Made by a program: the position numbers and the translations under genes. DNA of 64,000 nucleotides from Kuschelorhynchus macadamiae (lineage: Eukaryota; Arthropoda; Insecta; Coleoptera; Curculionidae): positions 1,671,001 to 1,735,000 of the forward strand of contig JAUTXW010000588.1 of NCBI GenBank assembly GCA_030620095.1, given 5' to 3'. Under the pieces are notes generated by a model, which saw only the letters and a list, made by a program, of their open reading frames with translations, was not told where the DNA came from and did not search any database. This document shows, piece after piece, positions 1 through 12,300 of this stretch (the stretch's first letter is position 1; each line of letters begins with the position of its first letter).

Positions 1-1399
1 ATTATACCTGCTATGGCTACTGTTGGCGGACCTCCCTTACTATTTTCAACAGTAAAAACATTTTTTAGTACCAAGAAAATGTTCAATTTTTTTTCACTTA
101 TCGTTTAGCCCAATGGCGCCAGTAAAATTATCTTTTTAAAATGTGTAGCATGCTAAGTATTTTCAAGATAACGATATGCCATCCATATTTGACAAATCAT
201 GCTAATATATATGTATCTTTACAAAGGTATTTTTACGGCGAAAATGACAGACAAGATGCCATTTAATATATTGAGTTAAATGCTCTTTCGGTAAAACAGG
301 AAGTGAAAGCTTATCTTGGACTGTGTAAAACATGTATTTTGTAAAAAGTCATTGAATTTTTTGCTAAAGCGGTGAAGTTGAACTTTCAAAAAATGGCTGT
401 CTAGTCGCCATTTTGAAAACAAAAGATAACTTGTTGTTAGATAGGCCATAAAAATATACAGGGTCCTATTAAGATAAAAAAGTATATAAAACCAGAAGTA
501 ACTTTTAATTGCCTGTTTTCATAGAAAACGTTTTTATTGTTTTTATGTTGTCACAGGGTGTGGAACTATTCGTACATGATCTTTAGGATCACTAGGTTTT
601 TAGCTAATCTTAATACATTTTTTGCACACTCTGTCTATTTTTTGAATAGTGCAGACCTTACGGATAATACAAAAATTAAGACTGAAAGGCTCTTTAATGA
701 GAAAAGATAACATCAAACGGCTAATATTAAGTATCAGTATTTAAAAAGAATCTAATTTTTCAAAAAAAATTATATCTCAAATATATTTTAGAAAACGTTT
801 CAAATTGTTTTTTACAATTTCATCAAAGATTAAGATGATCTAGCAATTAGAACTTAAAATTGTTTTTGTAAATTTTTGGAACAATAACTAATTTGAAAAT
901 TTGCAAAACACACCCTTTATAAACAACTTTCTAGTTTAAGTAAGTTTCTCGTTTAAAATAGGTAACATGCCATAAAATTTGTAAAACATAGGTGAAAACA
1001 ACATCTCAGTATCTCATCTTGTTTTAAAAATATTCGAATTAAGATTTTTCCTAAAAATTCACTTGTCCAGTTTGCTCTGTCCGGCAGTTTATTTTAATAC
1101 TGTTGGAAATAATTTTTGATTCTATATTTCAAAGTTCATTATGTTCAGTCCGAAACATTGATATAATAATATTTTTCCGCTTCCAACAATGTCAAATTGG
1201 ACATTGTATAAATAGGCAAGAGCGGAAAAGAACGGAAGATTTTTTCGGCTGCAAAATTAAAACCAAGGCAAATAGGTTTTTTTTTTGTAAAATAAAATTC
1301 GTTATTTCCTTGACTATATAAATGAGCACATAAATGTAAAGGGTCTTTCCTCATAATTCGCCACCCCCACTATGACAAAACATGAAAGTTGTAGGGTTT
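1..1399. other. AT-rich non-coding DNA, nothing recognised
   Basis: I see no exon, RNA gene or transposon domain here. Short open frames near 1103-1354 exist on both strands with biased, low-complexity composition and look accidental. The stretch around 340-440 (a GTCGCCATTTTG context) resembles other non-coding pieces at 12.5 kb and 46 kb and is probably old repeat debris. Confidence 0.5.
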
Positions 1400-1604
1400 T
1401 TTTACGTGGTTTATAGAAAATCATTATTTATGTATTCAGAATATGTATTTTTTTAAAACGCAACACCCTATGTATTATATGTTCATAAAATAGACCTCTT
1501 CTTGGTAATTATAAATATACCACCCTATGTATTGTTTAAATTTTTATGTTTATAGAAAATCATAAAATACCCTGTGACCTCTTCTTGGTAATTATAAATA
1601 TACC
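1400..1604 (+). repeat. Imperfect local direct duplication
   Basis: A 29-nt block starting GACCTCTTCTTGG occurs identically at 1493-1521 and 1576-1604. The preceding words CACCCTATGTATT and TTTATAGAAAATCAT are also present twice in the same order. This looks like a recent slippage or segmental duplication of roughly 80-140 bp inside non-coding DNA; no protein is implied. Confidence 0.7.
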
Positions 1605-2767
1605 TTAAAGACATTAGATAAGTTTCGCAAAAATCCTAATAAGAGGCCACATGTTAGAGAGATAAAAATTGTTTAAAGATAAAGGTTACAAACCTAGTAT
1701 ATTTATAATCAGCATAGAAAGGTTCAATTTATGGACCTATAATATACATTTAAAAAAATTATGGTGGATCTGTTACAGATTTTTGAGACATCCTGTATAT
1801 ATAAGTAATAATTTTATTAAACTACGTAATAAACTCTGAAACTTGTACATTTAGAGTTTCTTTCTATTACCTCCAAGAAGTGAATAATATACTTTCCGTA
1901 ATTAAAAACAATAATAAATTATGCTATATAGATTTTTAAATATTGTAATTGTGATTGAAAGTACAATATTATTACTTTTACGAGTTTTGTTATTAAATAA
2001 ATGGATACAGAAAGCGTTTTGAAAGTAATTGGATCTGACAAATAATAATAATTTATTAAAGTTAATCTCGTATAATACCGATTGTTTTTAATTGGGTTTA
2101 ACGTACGCATTTTCTGTGTACGCGTCATCACAATGAGTCGTGTGTATTTTACTTCCTAAAATCTTAATGAAAAGGGGAGCACAAGCTTATTGTACATGTA
2201 AATGTGACACTCAGATATTTAGGGTATGTAGTGTCTCGACTTTGGTTGATATGAGAGAAATTCTAGAGTAATTTGTTACGAAGCATTTTGGTGTTGCGAA
2301 TCTTATGTTATGGCCTAGTATAATATCAAATAGGAATAACATAAATAGTTTCTGCATAAGTTAAACATGTTTTAGGTTTGGAATGAAAACAGGTTATAAA
2401 AGAAAAATTAGGATAAACTTTTCATTATGAAACCGAAATGTATAAGTTGGGCAAATAGTCGCCCTCGTAGTCACTAATTTTCTCTAGTGTTTAATGTGAT
2501 AAAATGACATTAAATTATGCACGCCATTTTATAAAATAATAAAATATTCAAGAAGTCTAAAGCATATCATTGGATATGTCCATTGTAACTTTACTTCATT
2601 AAATTTGAAATTTGGGCAATTTAAGTTATATTGTGGCTTAGTGCCTCTTCAGTTCGAGTGTTAGTTTATTTTATTTATTTTCTCATTTTAAATAAAACAC
2701 TCTATCTATTTATACGGATTCAAATAACACTATTCATAACGTCTTCAACCATGTATAACTTTATGGA
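1605..2767. other. AT-rich non-coding DNA, nothing recognised
   Basis: No supported gene. The minus-strand frame near 1919-2131 is rich in Y, I, N and L and has no recognisable domain. Confidence 0.5.
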
Positions 2768-2820
2768 TTTGTGATGCAACGTTTCGAATTTATTGACCTT
2801 TATCATCATTATCTGATATA
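2768..2820 (-). other. Hammerhead-like core, possible Penelope terminal-repeat relic
   Basis: Read on the minus strand, the segment contains GATGATAAAGGTC, a short spacer, then TTCGAAACGTTG. This order (GATGA, variable hairpin, CGAAACGT) is the same as in the terminal repeats of the Penelope-like element at 53.6 kb and the minus-strand copy at 44.2 kb. It lacks the leading CU of a strict hammerhead core, so it is at best a decayed copy. Confidence 0.25.
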
Positions 2821-3454
2821 TTTTTAGAGCGGTATATTTAACATATATAGCATTTTTGAAACTCTAGCTGAGCAATTGCCTAGTTCAGAACTATCACAAT
2901 AAAAAAATGACACAGTGTTGTTTCGTGTATAGTTATTTTCAGTTTCAGTAGTTAGATATTTGTTTTAATTCCAAATGGGATTTCCAAATACAATAGAATT
3001 ATTTACAGTTTTTGCATTGCATCTTTAAAGGCACCCCATAATCCATTCTATTCTCTATATGTTCTATTCATATGGTTTGCTTTTTATTCATTTCTAATAT
3101 CTTGCTTTAAAATTAAATTTGCTCGTCTTCTAGGAAGGATTCCAAATTTAATAAAGGGTTGGATAATATTTAGAAGTTCTAGGTGACGCTGAGAATTTAA
3201 ATTCTGTTTAAGAAAAACTGGAGCTAGAATTTGTATTGCGGCACATATATTGACATATTTATCGAAGTTAGCTTTAAACGCATCTTTTGTTTTTAATTAC
3301 TGATACTAATACTTTTTACTACATAAATCTTTTGACAGATAATATCGCATTGTTTTCGTTTTTTTTTTATCGAGTTTATCCATTTGTTTAACAATGTTTA
3401 CTATAGAGGAAAATGTTAATATATATTTTATCTTAAATAATAAAAATGCTCTGA
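2821..3454. other. AT-rich non-coding DNA, nothing recognised
   Basis: No coding or repeat signal that I can name. It may include the 5' side of the mariner-like relic that follows, but I could not identify an inverted terminus. Confidence 0.4.
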
Positions 3455-4060
3455 CTCTTGCAGAGAAAGAAAAGGAGACGTCGTCAAATTTTGACTGATG
3501 ACGAGCAACTAAATATTTTGGTGTATTATGAAGAGACTCCTGAAAATTCAACCAGGCATGTATTTTTGACATGCCTTCATATAAACAAATGGAAGCTCTA
3601 TAAATGCCGTTCAGTACAAAAATTGGAACAACCTGCTTAAAATCCCAGATTATATTTTTTCAATATTCTTAAAAATTTCTTAGAAACATATTTGATAATA
3701 TTATTTGGAAAAAATATAAGGGTTTGATGTGGTATTTATAGGGCCAGAATTATAGCTTCAGAATTTTTTTATCAGAATTTAAATTCCCAGTGTTACTTAG
3801 AGCTTTTAACGCTTTGTGGAAAAAAAAACGAGCAAATTTAATATGCAGGATAATGCTCTATACCTTAGAAGTCATGGAACTACAAACTTTTTGAATGCAC
3901 ATTACAGAGAATAGATTTGGGAAAATTAAATCTGTTTCTGTGGGGCATATTTAAAGATCTAGTATAGAAAGACAAACTATCAACTCAATTGCACAGGAAC
4001 TTGAACGTCAGATTCGGGAAGATGTTCATTATCTAAATGAAACTGAATATGCCGTTATGT
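3455..4060 (+). pseudogene. Mariner-superfamily transposase relic
   Basis: The open frame at 3458-3640 begins with basic residues and then ILTDDEQLNILVYYEE and NSTRHV. This is the pattern of the helix-turn-helix part of insect IS630/Tc1/mariner transposases, where an enP.nSTR motif precedes the recognition helix. After an AT-rich gap, 3838-4060 carries shattered pieces of the DDE domain: MQDNAL (second catalytic Asp context) and, in another frame, LFLWGIFKDLV, the usual block after the third acidic residue. Stops and frame changes separate all pieces, and the middle of the catalytic domain is missing. In a full protein this domain would cut and paste the element at TA sites. The family call rests on motif order alone. 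Confidence 0.55.
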
Positions 4061-5340
4061 ATTTATATACCATTTGCATACCTAAAAATCATACGGTTGT
4101 TTTTAATACAAGAGGTATGTGAAATATTTACTACTAACTACGGATATACTGATGGATAAAAGAATTAAAGTGAAAAGACAAACACACAAATGAACAATGG
4201 AAAAATTCCCTATTTTTTAGAAAGATAAAAACTATTATTTTGGTTTAATTAAACAATCCCTGTTGTTACTCAAATTTCTATTATTAGTCTCACTCTTCCA
4301 ATTTAGACGGCACTGTGCCACTTTTAACCGATTTTTATTTAGGTGCAGCATTTTTTCAAAGTTAAGAAAAATTAGAACATAAATATAACGGGGCTTATGT
4401 TTCTTTCAGATATCTGGATGGAAATATATCAAGAGGACAATATGGTAATAGTTTAACACCAAACTTAATTAAAACATTTTCAAGACCTTCCTTAAAAACA
4501 CTAATTTTATCACAGAAAAGAAAATAACGCTAGAGGTTTCTACAATTATTTTTTGTTTCATTCCTATTTTATGTCTTTGGCTTTATATAGAGAAATATCA
4601 ATTCATGTTCTATAACCATAGATATGCTTCTGAAAACAAGAAAATACGTCGTACGACTCTAGTAAAATATTTCTAAACTGTTACAAGTGCCATGCATATT
4701 TTTTTTTGTGAAATAATTGATGATCTCAACATCTGCGGTTTCATATAGAAAGCCTGTAAAAAAGAAAGTCAAAAAGAATTTAACTTATATTGAATAACAT
4801 TTTTTGTTGCTGAGGGCTTTCTATAAATCTCAAACTCTGTTTTTTTAACATTTATTTTCAAAACGAATCCAGAAAAGGTAAGAAATTCTTAGATTCTGTT
4901 TCCGATGTAAATGCAATGTTAGAATGCAGTGAATTTAAAAATTCTAGGAATGCCGTATCTCCTCCATTCAATAAAATACAAATATTGTCTACGTATAATA
5001 TAGTCAACAAAAATACTTCCTCAGAGAATCACCTACGTTTTTTTTTTAATAATCGCTTAAGATCTACTAAATTTATTTGGTTTCTAGGATACCAAAAACG
5101 AGTAGCCAGAACATATTAAATCACCACAACCTTCGACGTCAAAAATTGGTGTCTACGCAGTTGCAATAATATCATCGGTATGTAACGATTTTGCTTGTAA
5201 AATTGTCTCTATATTTTTACAATTTAACTCTCATTTAAGGTTTCGTTTCCAAACAAAAGATGATTACTCCACAGCAAAATCTTCAGAAAACAAGTTCAGT
5301 GATCTTACTGCTGGTAAATCAGTCAAGTATCAATAATTTT
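4061..5340. other. No supported gene; interval between transposon relics
   Basis: A 67-codon plus-strand frame at 4916-5119 has no motif I recognise. It could be part of the body of the Tigger/pogo-like relic whose tail follows at 5.4 kb, but I cannot show it. Confidence 0.4.
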
Positions 5341-5662
5341 AAAACTCTTAACAGCCAAAAATTGTGGTTCAAAGATAGCGGAAATATTGCTAGAAGAAAA
5401 ACATACCAAAACGTACATTAAAAAAGAAAACCAAAAAAACAAATAAATACTAGTAGTTCAAAGTCCGAAAAAATACTGTTTGGCAGCAAAGACTCTAATG
5501 AATCTTGGTACGAAAATGAATGTGCTGGTTACGGTGAATGTTACATGGATATTCAGAAGCAAAACGACTGGATTCGATGTGTTGTATATGGAAGATGGTT
5601 AAAACATGTCTAAAGTATGATGAAATGTGTGAGAGATGTGCTAAAAAAATATATCATCTACA
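5341..5662 (+). pseudogene. C-terminal zinc-finger tail of a Tigger/pogo-like transposase
   Basis: From about 5386 the plus strand reads as a lysine-rich linker (with one stop) and a serine-rich stretch, then SWYENECAGYGECY, NDWIRCVVYGRW and, after a frameshift, YDEMCERCAKK. Many insect pogo/Tigger and jerky-like transposases end this way: basic linker, acidic or Ser-rich spacer, then a PHD-like Cys-rich finger with a central (D/E)W(I/V)RC motif. One expected Cys is Tyr (CVVY) and the reading frame breaks after GRWLKHV. A sister copy of the same finger lies at 56.2 kb, which supports a repeated element. The upstream DDE domain is not visible. Confidence 0.5.
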
Positions 5663-6831
5663 ATATTATTCAGAGTTTTCTATATATTTTCAGTTACTGT
5701 ACCTGTTACGATTATTTATTTAACTTTTTTGTTTAAAGGTTTAACTACCCCACACAGCTTTAACTAACTCATATGGTGAAGTTCATTTCTTCTATAGACT
5801 ATGAAAGAGTTGAACCATACGAGTATTTTTTTACTCTTCATTTTTTAAGAAAACGGCTGTTAATTTTGTGTTTATTCGCTTAGACGCTAAAATTTCAATA
5901 AACATTATTTTGGAAAACAAGTTATTTGTTTAAAAACCTTCGATTATTAAAAATATTTCAAAAAATAAAATTGTGGTCCATCTCTCCTGAAATCACCCTA
6001 ACTAAACAAGGCAGAATCACCAAATTAAATTTACGGAACTTTTAAACTGTATTAATAAATAATCCAATGCTGCTTATATATTATTATACCTAAACCTTAT
6101 TCTCAAATTGCCTAAAAATATATTTTTTCTTATTAAAAACACGCAGTTACCTGAAGCAATATATTACCTAGTTCAGAAATAACTTTAATTGCATACTATA
6201 TTATACTTTGTCATAATTATTTTTTAATAATTAAAAGTCTAGACACTACAGTCAACGCCACAATTTTTTTTTAAGAGTGGCCGTGACTGACATATTTTTT
6301 ATGTGTCCATCATCCAAATAATGTTACGAATGTTACTTTAAACATTCTAAGTTAAAGCTCAAAGAAGAACTATAGATGATTCAATATCTGTATACTTGGA
6401 ACAATGGTTTATATATGTGTGATTCTAAATGTTTGTGATAAAAACGAACCGAATGTATGTCGTTTCAATTAAAAACTGTTTACTGGCTAGTTTTTAAAAT
6501 AATTAGGAAGTGGAAGTTAGCCCGGAGAAAACTGTTCTATTTATAAATATTTTTTAATATAAATTTATCATTTTAGTACAAAATTTTAAAATGGAAATAT
6601 AACAATGACAAACATAGACCGGCACAATTTAATATTCCAACTCTGATTAATCAACGTAAATTTAAACATGTCGTTTGCCATACATCGTTAGCAAAGCGAC
6701 TACCGTGAAAATTGCCTTTGTTAAACGTACTTTTGTTATATATGTATATAACAATATGCTGCTTTTGAAAAATAATATCTCGTTTATCAGTTGATTGATT
6801 TAAGTGTCAAAATTCTATTAACTTATTACAA
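5663..6831. other. AT-rich non-coding DNA, nothing recognised
   Basis: No supported gene or structured RNA. Sequence near 5800-5830 (GAAAGAGTTGAACCATAC) faintly recalls the Helitron-like piece at 24.0 kb but is too short to call. Confidence 0.4.
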
Positions 6832-7046
6832 TGCAGAACGCAACGTTGGAACAATCTAAAAGGAACCAGGAAAATGCCATTATATTCAATTATTTAAATC
6901 GACCCCTTCCCTTACCCTACTACTCGCACCATTTTGGTAGAATAATGTATGAAACTTGGAAACAGAATTTAGTGATTTATTAATTAAAATAAATGATAGA
7001 GTTGTTGATTCCCGTGTTTTGAATAATGTATTAGATCCTGTAGGTG
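6832..7046 (+). other. Coding-like stretch, unrecognised
   Basis: An ATG at 6832 opens a frame with fairly balanced composition (start MQNATLEQSKRNQENAI). At about 6950 the sense appears to shift by one base into a frame reading NLETEFSDLLIKINDRVVD and onward to VLDPVG, where GTGAG could be a splice donor. I recognise no domain. It could be the 5' coding part of the LINE that follows, a decayed gene fragment, or chance. Confidence 0.2.
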
Positions 7047-7246
7047 AGATTATACATTATTATATTATAATAAAATGTTTTGTTGTATATAACCGGTAAA
7101 TTTTTAAATCCTGGAGGGTGTAATCTAAATGTTTTAAATTAACACTAAAAATTAAGTGCAATATTACTTATTGTATGTATTGAATATATTGAGCCGGCGA
7201 TCGTAATGTGTGAAATTAATATAAAAAAAATGAAAGTTCAGTTTAA

Positions 7247-8683
7247 GTGACTTTCATATCCAGCGTAAAGGAGAACATGACCGAAAATATTACATTTACA
7301 GCGTTTACTGAAGTGGAAATTTATAAGGTTATTAACAATATTAAGACAAAATCTTTCGGTTTTGATAATTTAAATATAACTATGATTATTCAGTCTTGTC
7401 CATTTCTGATGCCTTATATTCTGGATGTGATTAATACCTGCTTGAAATACTCTTATTTTCAATTAGCATGGAAAATTTCTAATGATTTGCCTCTCTCTAA
7501 AATTCCACACCCTACTGAATTAAACAACCTGCGATTAATTAGTATATTACTTATACTTTCCAAAATTTTTGAAAAATAGTACAAAACCAAATCAGTCTAT
7601 ACATTACCAGGTCCAAAATACTGCCGTATAAACAGTCGGGTTTTTTAAAGGACTACTTTTGGGCTATTGCAATAACTTATGATACAGTTGGACTATTCTA
7701 AGGCTTATCATTTGCTTAGGCACAAGATAATTCTTGCCATTTTACAATACGTTGGATTCAGCTCATCGTCAGTAAATCTTATTAAGTCATATTTAACAAG
7801 AATTTAGTAGGTCAAATTTAACAGTCTATTATCTACACGCGTATCAGTTACGCAAAGAAAATCTCAAGATAGTATATTCAGACTTCTTCTATATACAATA
7901 TACACCTTTTAACTTACACATAACTTTTAGTCAAAACTTAAATATTGCAACTATCATGTATCATCATCATACATTATCCGAACTATTTCATCAAATAATT
8001 AAATAAACAAGGATTTCGATAATCTTTTAAAAACTTCTCAAGATAAACCCTGATAAATCAATTGGAATTCTTTTTGGAAACGATCGCGATGCTTCCTCAA
8101 ATATCAGTCTAAATATAAATTTGGAGAGGAAAAGTAATAAGTTTTGCAGATAGTTGTAAGTCACTAGATTAAATATTGGATTATAAACTTCGTTTTAGAG
8201 AACATATAGTTATATTATCAAGAAAAGTATATTCCACTTTAAAACTTATATTTCCGCATCGGCAAAGCTTAAACCAAGACACTAAGAAGCTCTTGTGTGA
8301 GTCCTTAGTGTTCTCCCATTTTAGTTTCTTCGACGCTCTTTATGGTCCTTGTCTGGATGCTTTGGACACAAGATGCATGCAGAAAGCTCAGAGCAGCCGC
8401 CTTAGTTTAATTCACGGTATACGACGACCTAATCCATTATCTCATAAACTACAAGACGCAGGTTCCGTATTTGCTTGATAAGGTATCATTTCGAACCGAT
8501 GTCCACAATCTTAACTTGCAATTACGTAGCAAATTAACTATTCCTTTCCATAGGAGAGAAATATTTAAACGATCTTTTTCTTATAATATTGCCACCTGCT
8601 CTGAACTCTGGAACGCTGACTTCACTTTGTCATTATGCGCCTTCAAGAAAAGGTATAAAAAACTTGGCTGGCACATCAATTAA
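7247..8683 (+). pseudogene. Reverse transcriptase region of a CR1/L2/Jockey-group LINE
   Basis: The first frame (7247-7579) matches the start of a non-LTR RT: a FGFDNLN motif (usual G.D.i), then FQLAWKISNDLPLSKI, NNLRLISILLILSKIFEK, which corresponds to WK.a.v.P..K...NyRPISilp.lSKi.Ek. The middle (7580-8170), which should hold the FADD catalytic motif, is full of stops. The C-terminal part resumes at 8176-8478 (LVFSHFSFFDALYGPCLDALD, IHGIRRPNPLSHKL) and, after a small frameshift, at 8471-8683 (VSFRTDVHNLNLQLRSK, FKRSFSYNIA). This is the typical order of the thumb and tail of such RTs. The element would copy itself by target-primed reverse transcription. Upstream endonuclease and ORF1 are missing, so this is a 5'-truncated, inactive copy. 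Confidence 0.8.
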
Positions 8684-9085
8684 TTTTATAAAACTACCAC
8701 GCTTTCACCTTTACACACTTGCGCACTTAAAAAATGAACTTTTTGTTTAATTCCAAAATTTTTAGTTGATTTTTTTTACTTAGCGTTTTCCACTGATATT
8801 TTGTATGATGCAATTCTCTTTTTTTATTACTGATTTAATATATAGAGCTGTTTAGAGATTGTTATAATTAGTTAACTAGGCATTTTTGTATTTTTCTTTG
8901 TTTTGTTTTGTTAAGAATTAAGTGATTGCACCCGGCACTTAAGATAATCGGTAATAGTTACTTATCAAGTTGTCCTTTATTTGCCCTTGATTGTAAGAAT
9001 TATTGTGTCATGTATTGTATTGTAACTTTACTTTGTTCTCTTTTGGGTAAATAATAGACGTATTATTATTATTATTATTATTATT
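8684..9085 (+). repeat. LINE 3' UTR, first copy, ending in (ATT)n
   Basis: This is the non-coding tail after the LINE stop codon. The part from 8817 on (TCTTTTTTTATTACTG...) is repeated downstream. It ends in GGGTAAATAATAGACG followed by about eight ATT units at 9061-9085. A simple-repeat 3' tail instead of poly(A) is common in the CR1/L2 group. Confidence 0.75.
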
Positions 9086-9090
9086 CATTG

Positions 9091-9347
9091 TCTTTTTTTA
9101 TTACTGATTTAATATATAGAGCTGTTTAGAGACTGTTATAATTAGTTAACTAGGCATTTTTGTATTTTTCTTTGTTTTGTTTTGTTAAGAATTAAGTGAT
9201 TGCACCCGGCACTTAAGATAATCGGTAATAGTTACCTATTAAGTTGCCGTTTATTTGCCCTTAATTGTAAGAATTATTGTCATGTATTGTATTGTAACCT
9301 TTTACTTTGTTCTCTTTTGGGTAAATAATAGACGTATTATTATTAAG
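9091..9347 (+). repeat. LINE 3' UTR, second tandem copy
   Basis: Nearly identical to 8817-9085 at an offset of 274 bp, differing by a few substitutions and small indels (for example GAGACTG for GAGATTG, GTTACCTATTAAG for GTTACTTATCAAG). It also ends in AATAATAGACG(TATT)n but with a shorter tail. Either the 3' end was duplicated or a severely 5'-truncated second copy inserted into the ATT tail of the first. Confidence 0.85.
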
Positions 9348-12300
9348 CATACTTAAAAAATAAAGTTTTTATAATACAGGCTTTTAAATGTCCTGTTTAA
9401 CATTTTAATTTAGAATTCAATATAACCATATTATAACCATATAAAAAATGTAGAAGTGATGATTTTTTTGAATATGATATAATTAAAAAATGATAAACAA
9501 TAGAGAATTATACCATTGAGATCTCCTGTGAAGAGCAAAATTTGAAAATTCTGAAGGTGACGGGTGACATCTTCTCGTCGATGTTTCCCTAACCGAAGAT
9601 AGCAGAACAATACTTTTTTTATTGTTCAAAAGCCCCAAAACTAGACCAGAATCGTGCAAATTTCAATTGTTTATTCCTAGCTGTATTTCAGTTAGTACGA
9701 CTTAAATGTTTAAACTACGTTTACCACGACGATCACGAGTACGATATAAGCAATATATATATATATCTGACGTCATGTCGCAAATGTGGCGGAACTTCAA
9801 TTATCTATAATTAATTAACGGATAAAGATTTTCATTCTAAATTTTGGGCATATTTTTTATGTATAGAACGTTTTCGTGCTATTTCAAAAAATGTGCAAGT
9901 TGCCCATTAGTTTTTATCTCTGAAATGTCCATAATATGCAGTTAAATAATTGTTTTTTTTTGCTTATTTACGCTTGTGGCTGATTTTTTCTAACAAAATC
10001 TGGTTTAATTATATTGTTAAGTAATCTTACCTTCTTTAAAAAACGGAAAAATAGTATTAAATTAAAAAAAAAACTCTTTATTTATGTGGCAAATAGTAAT
10101 TATCTTTGGTCATCTTGTTTTTTAGAATTCTTCGCGGAATTTACGGGTGGTTTTGTAAATTTTAGCTAAAAGGAACTCTCAAAAAGCTAAAATTTCAAAA
10201 ACATTGGCATGCTTCCTAATTTTCCTCAGATCCAGCTTAAAAAATGGTTGTGCTTCATAGACTAGTAATAATGCAAAATCGTCCAGACATTAATTGCGTA
10301 CGTATGGTTTTTTTAATTCCAGTTACGTCTAGGAATTAAAAAAAAAACATCAGCAAATATAACTTGGTGGGATATTAAAAAACAATTTTTTTTTTAATTA
10401 AATAGGTTTGGAAAAACTGAATAAAGACTTTGGAAGCCAGTCATCCCGTTTTAAATTATAGATTAGAGTTACTGGTTTCAGGTTTCATCTTTTAGATACG
10501 TGTTTTAAACAGTCACTAGGAGTTTGATATAATTTTTGGGTACTTTTAATTATCAGGGTAATATATGACAGGTGTGTAAATTTTTTTTTTCAGAACTGGT
10601 GTATAAAAAAGTTGCTAAAAACTAAGCAATTCATCGCGAATAGAAAAAGAAGTGCAGTGTCTTAAACTAAAGTAAAAATATTATATCTATTCCAAAGCAT
10701 CATATGTGCTGCTTATAACATAGCAAAGGGATCACTAATTATCGAATCAATTTCCACGTCGTTTGGATTAAAAGCTATTAAATTCCATTACTGCAGTAGG
10801 TTTCACAGAATAACATGATAATCGTACATCTACATATTATGTATCATTGGCTGGGATATGCATCCAGTTATTACTGCCAGTTAGTAATATAACAACTAGT
10901 ATGTGTGATAGCATTTTGGATTACCTAAATTGTTTATACACGCTGCATTAGACATAATAGTTGAGCTCTATGTTATTTCTTGAATATATTCCAGGTCCTC
11001 GCAGGTAATATTCTATAATCAAAACCAGTTTTATGATTTACAACTGATGGCAAATCATATCTTTTTAATTATAAAAACTGCTAGTGAGGTCACAAAAAAA
11101 GATTTCATTATAAAGCTACTAATCTTCTATTACAAACAGACTAGCAGTTAACGAACATTTGGAGTTTTTGTTCTATCAACAAGATTCTCATAATAATAAT
11201 TATCACAAATTTAATAAAAAATCTAAAATAGAATCCCAGTCCTAGCTCACCCAAGGGTCAGTTTAGTAATAACTGTGGTCGAAAGTTCATCTCAAGTGAC
11301 TGCTAATATACCCATATTAAATTTTCATACAATGAAACCAACTTCACTTTAGCTTTCTCACGCAACAAGATTATTAACTCTGTCTACAGTCTTCGCATTT
11401 CTGGGGTATAATAGCCAATTAAGTAGAACATGCCATTCTATATTAAGTATACGGTTATAGAATATTTATTAGTTGTTGGGTATCTCAAAGATTTACTCAA
11501 TAATTTATATTTTTCACGCAACGGCCCTGCATGGGCATACTAAATTTTGCCCGCTTTCGGTATAATATATTAAATAAGTGTATAAGTAGGCTATAGTACT
11601 CGAAGATGAAACAAAAACTGCAAAAATATGTTCTTGAGTTATTGGGTTATGATAACTATGATCTAAAAATGAATAAGGTAACCTCGAAATTCTAAATACT
11701 ATAAAAACACGGAATACAACTATTTGGCTGATAAAGGGATGATAAACTTTTTTTCAAAATGGGAGCCTTATTTCATAAATAACCACAAAATATATTTTGC
11801 CATTTTATCAACAGCACGATTAAAACAGGGCGTTTAAAGCAAAATTATATTGCTGTATATAACACCGAAAAAATACAATAAATTGTCACGATCTGTTTCA
11901 ATTAAGTTCAGTAATTTACCATTTCTGCTTTAATTACAAAAAATAAATCAGATCAAAATTTATCACGGTTATTACGTTATGATTACTGGAACATAAATGT
12001 GGCAAATTAAACTCCGCTGGGACTATTTTGCATGTTGTTAAATAAAAATTGCAAGGCTGAAAATTCAAATTTTGGCTGTCAACGTGGTTAATTTAGTTAA
12101 AAAACGTCGATTAATCTGATCATTTTATTGGCCCTCACGTGTGTAATATTGGCGCAACAGATTAATTTGTGTAGTAATCAAATTAAATTCTTGTTAGGTT
12201 GAAGTAAATAGCACATTTGTAAACAAGGTACATTGATGCGGGAAACTCTCATCAAGCTTATATTAAATTGGTAACGGAGGCAATTATTACTTTAAAACAG

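Noticed and set aside
1..52. Minus-strand peptide ENSKGGPPTVAIAGI at the window edge
   Set aside because: Short, truncated by the window and without splice evidence; could be a repeat.
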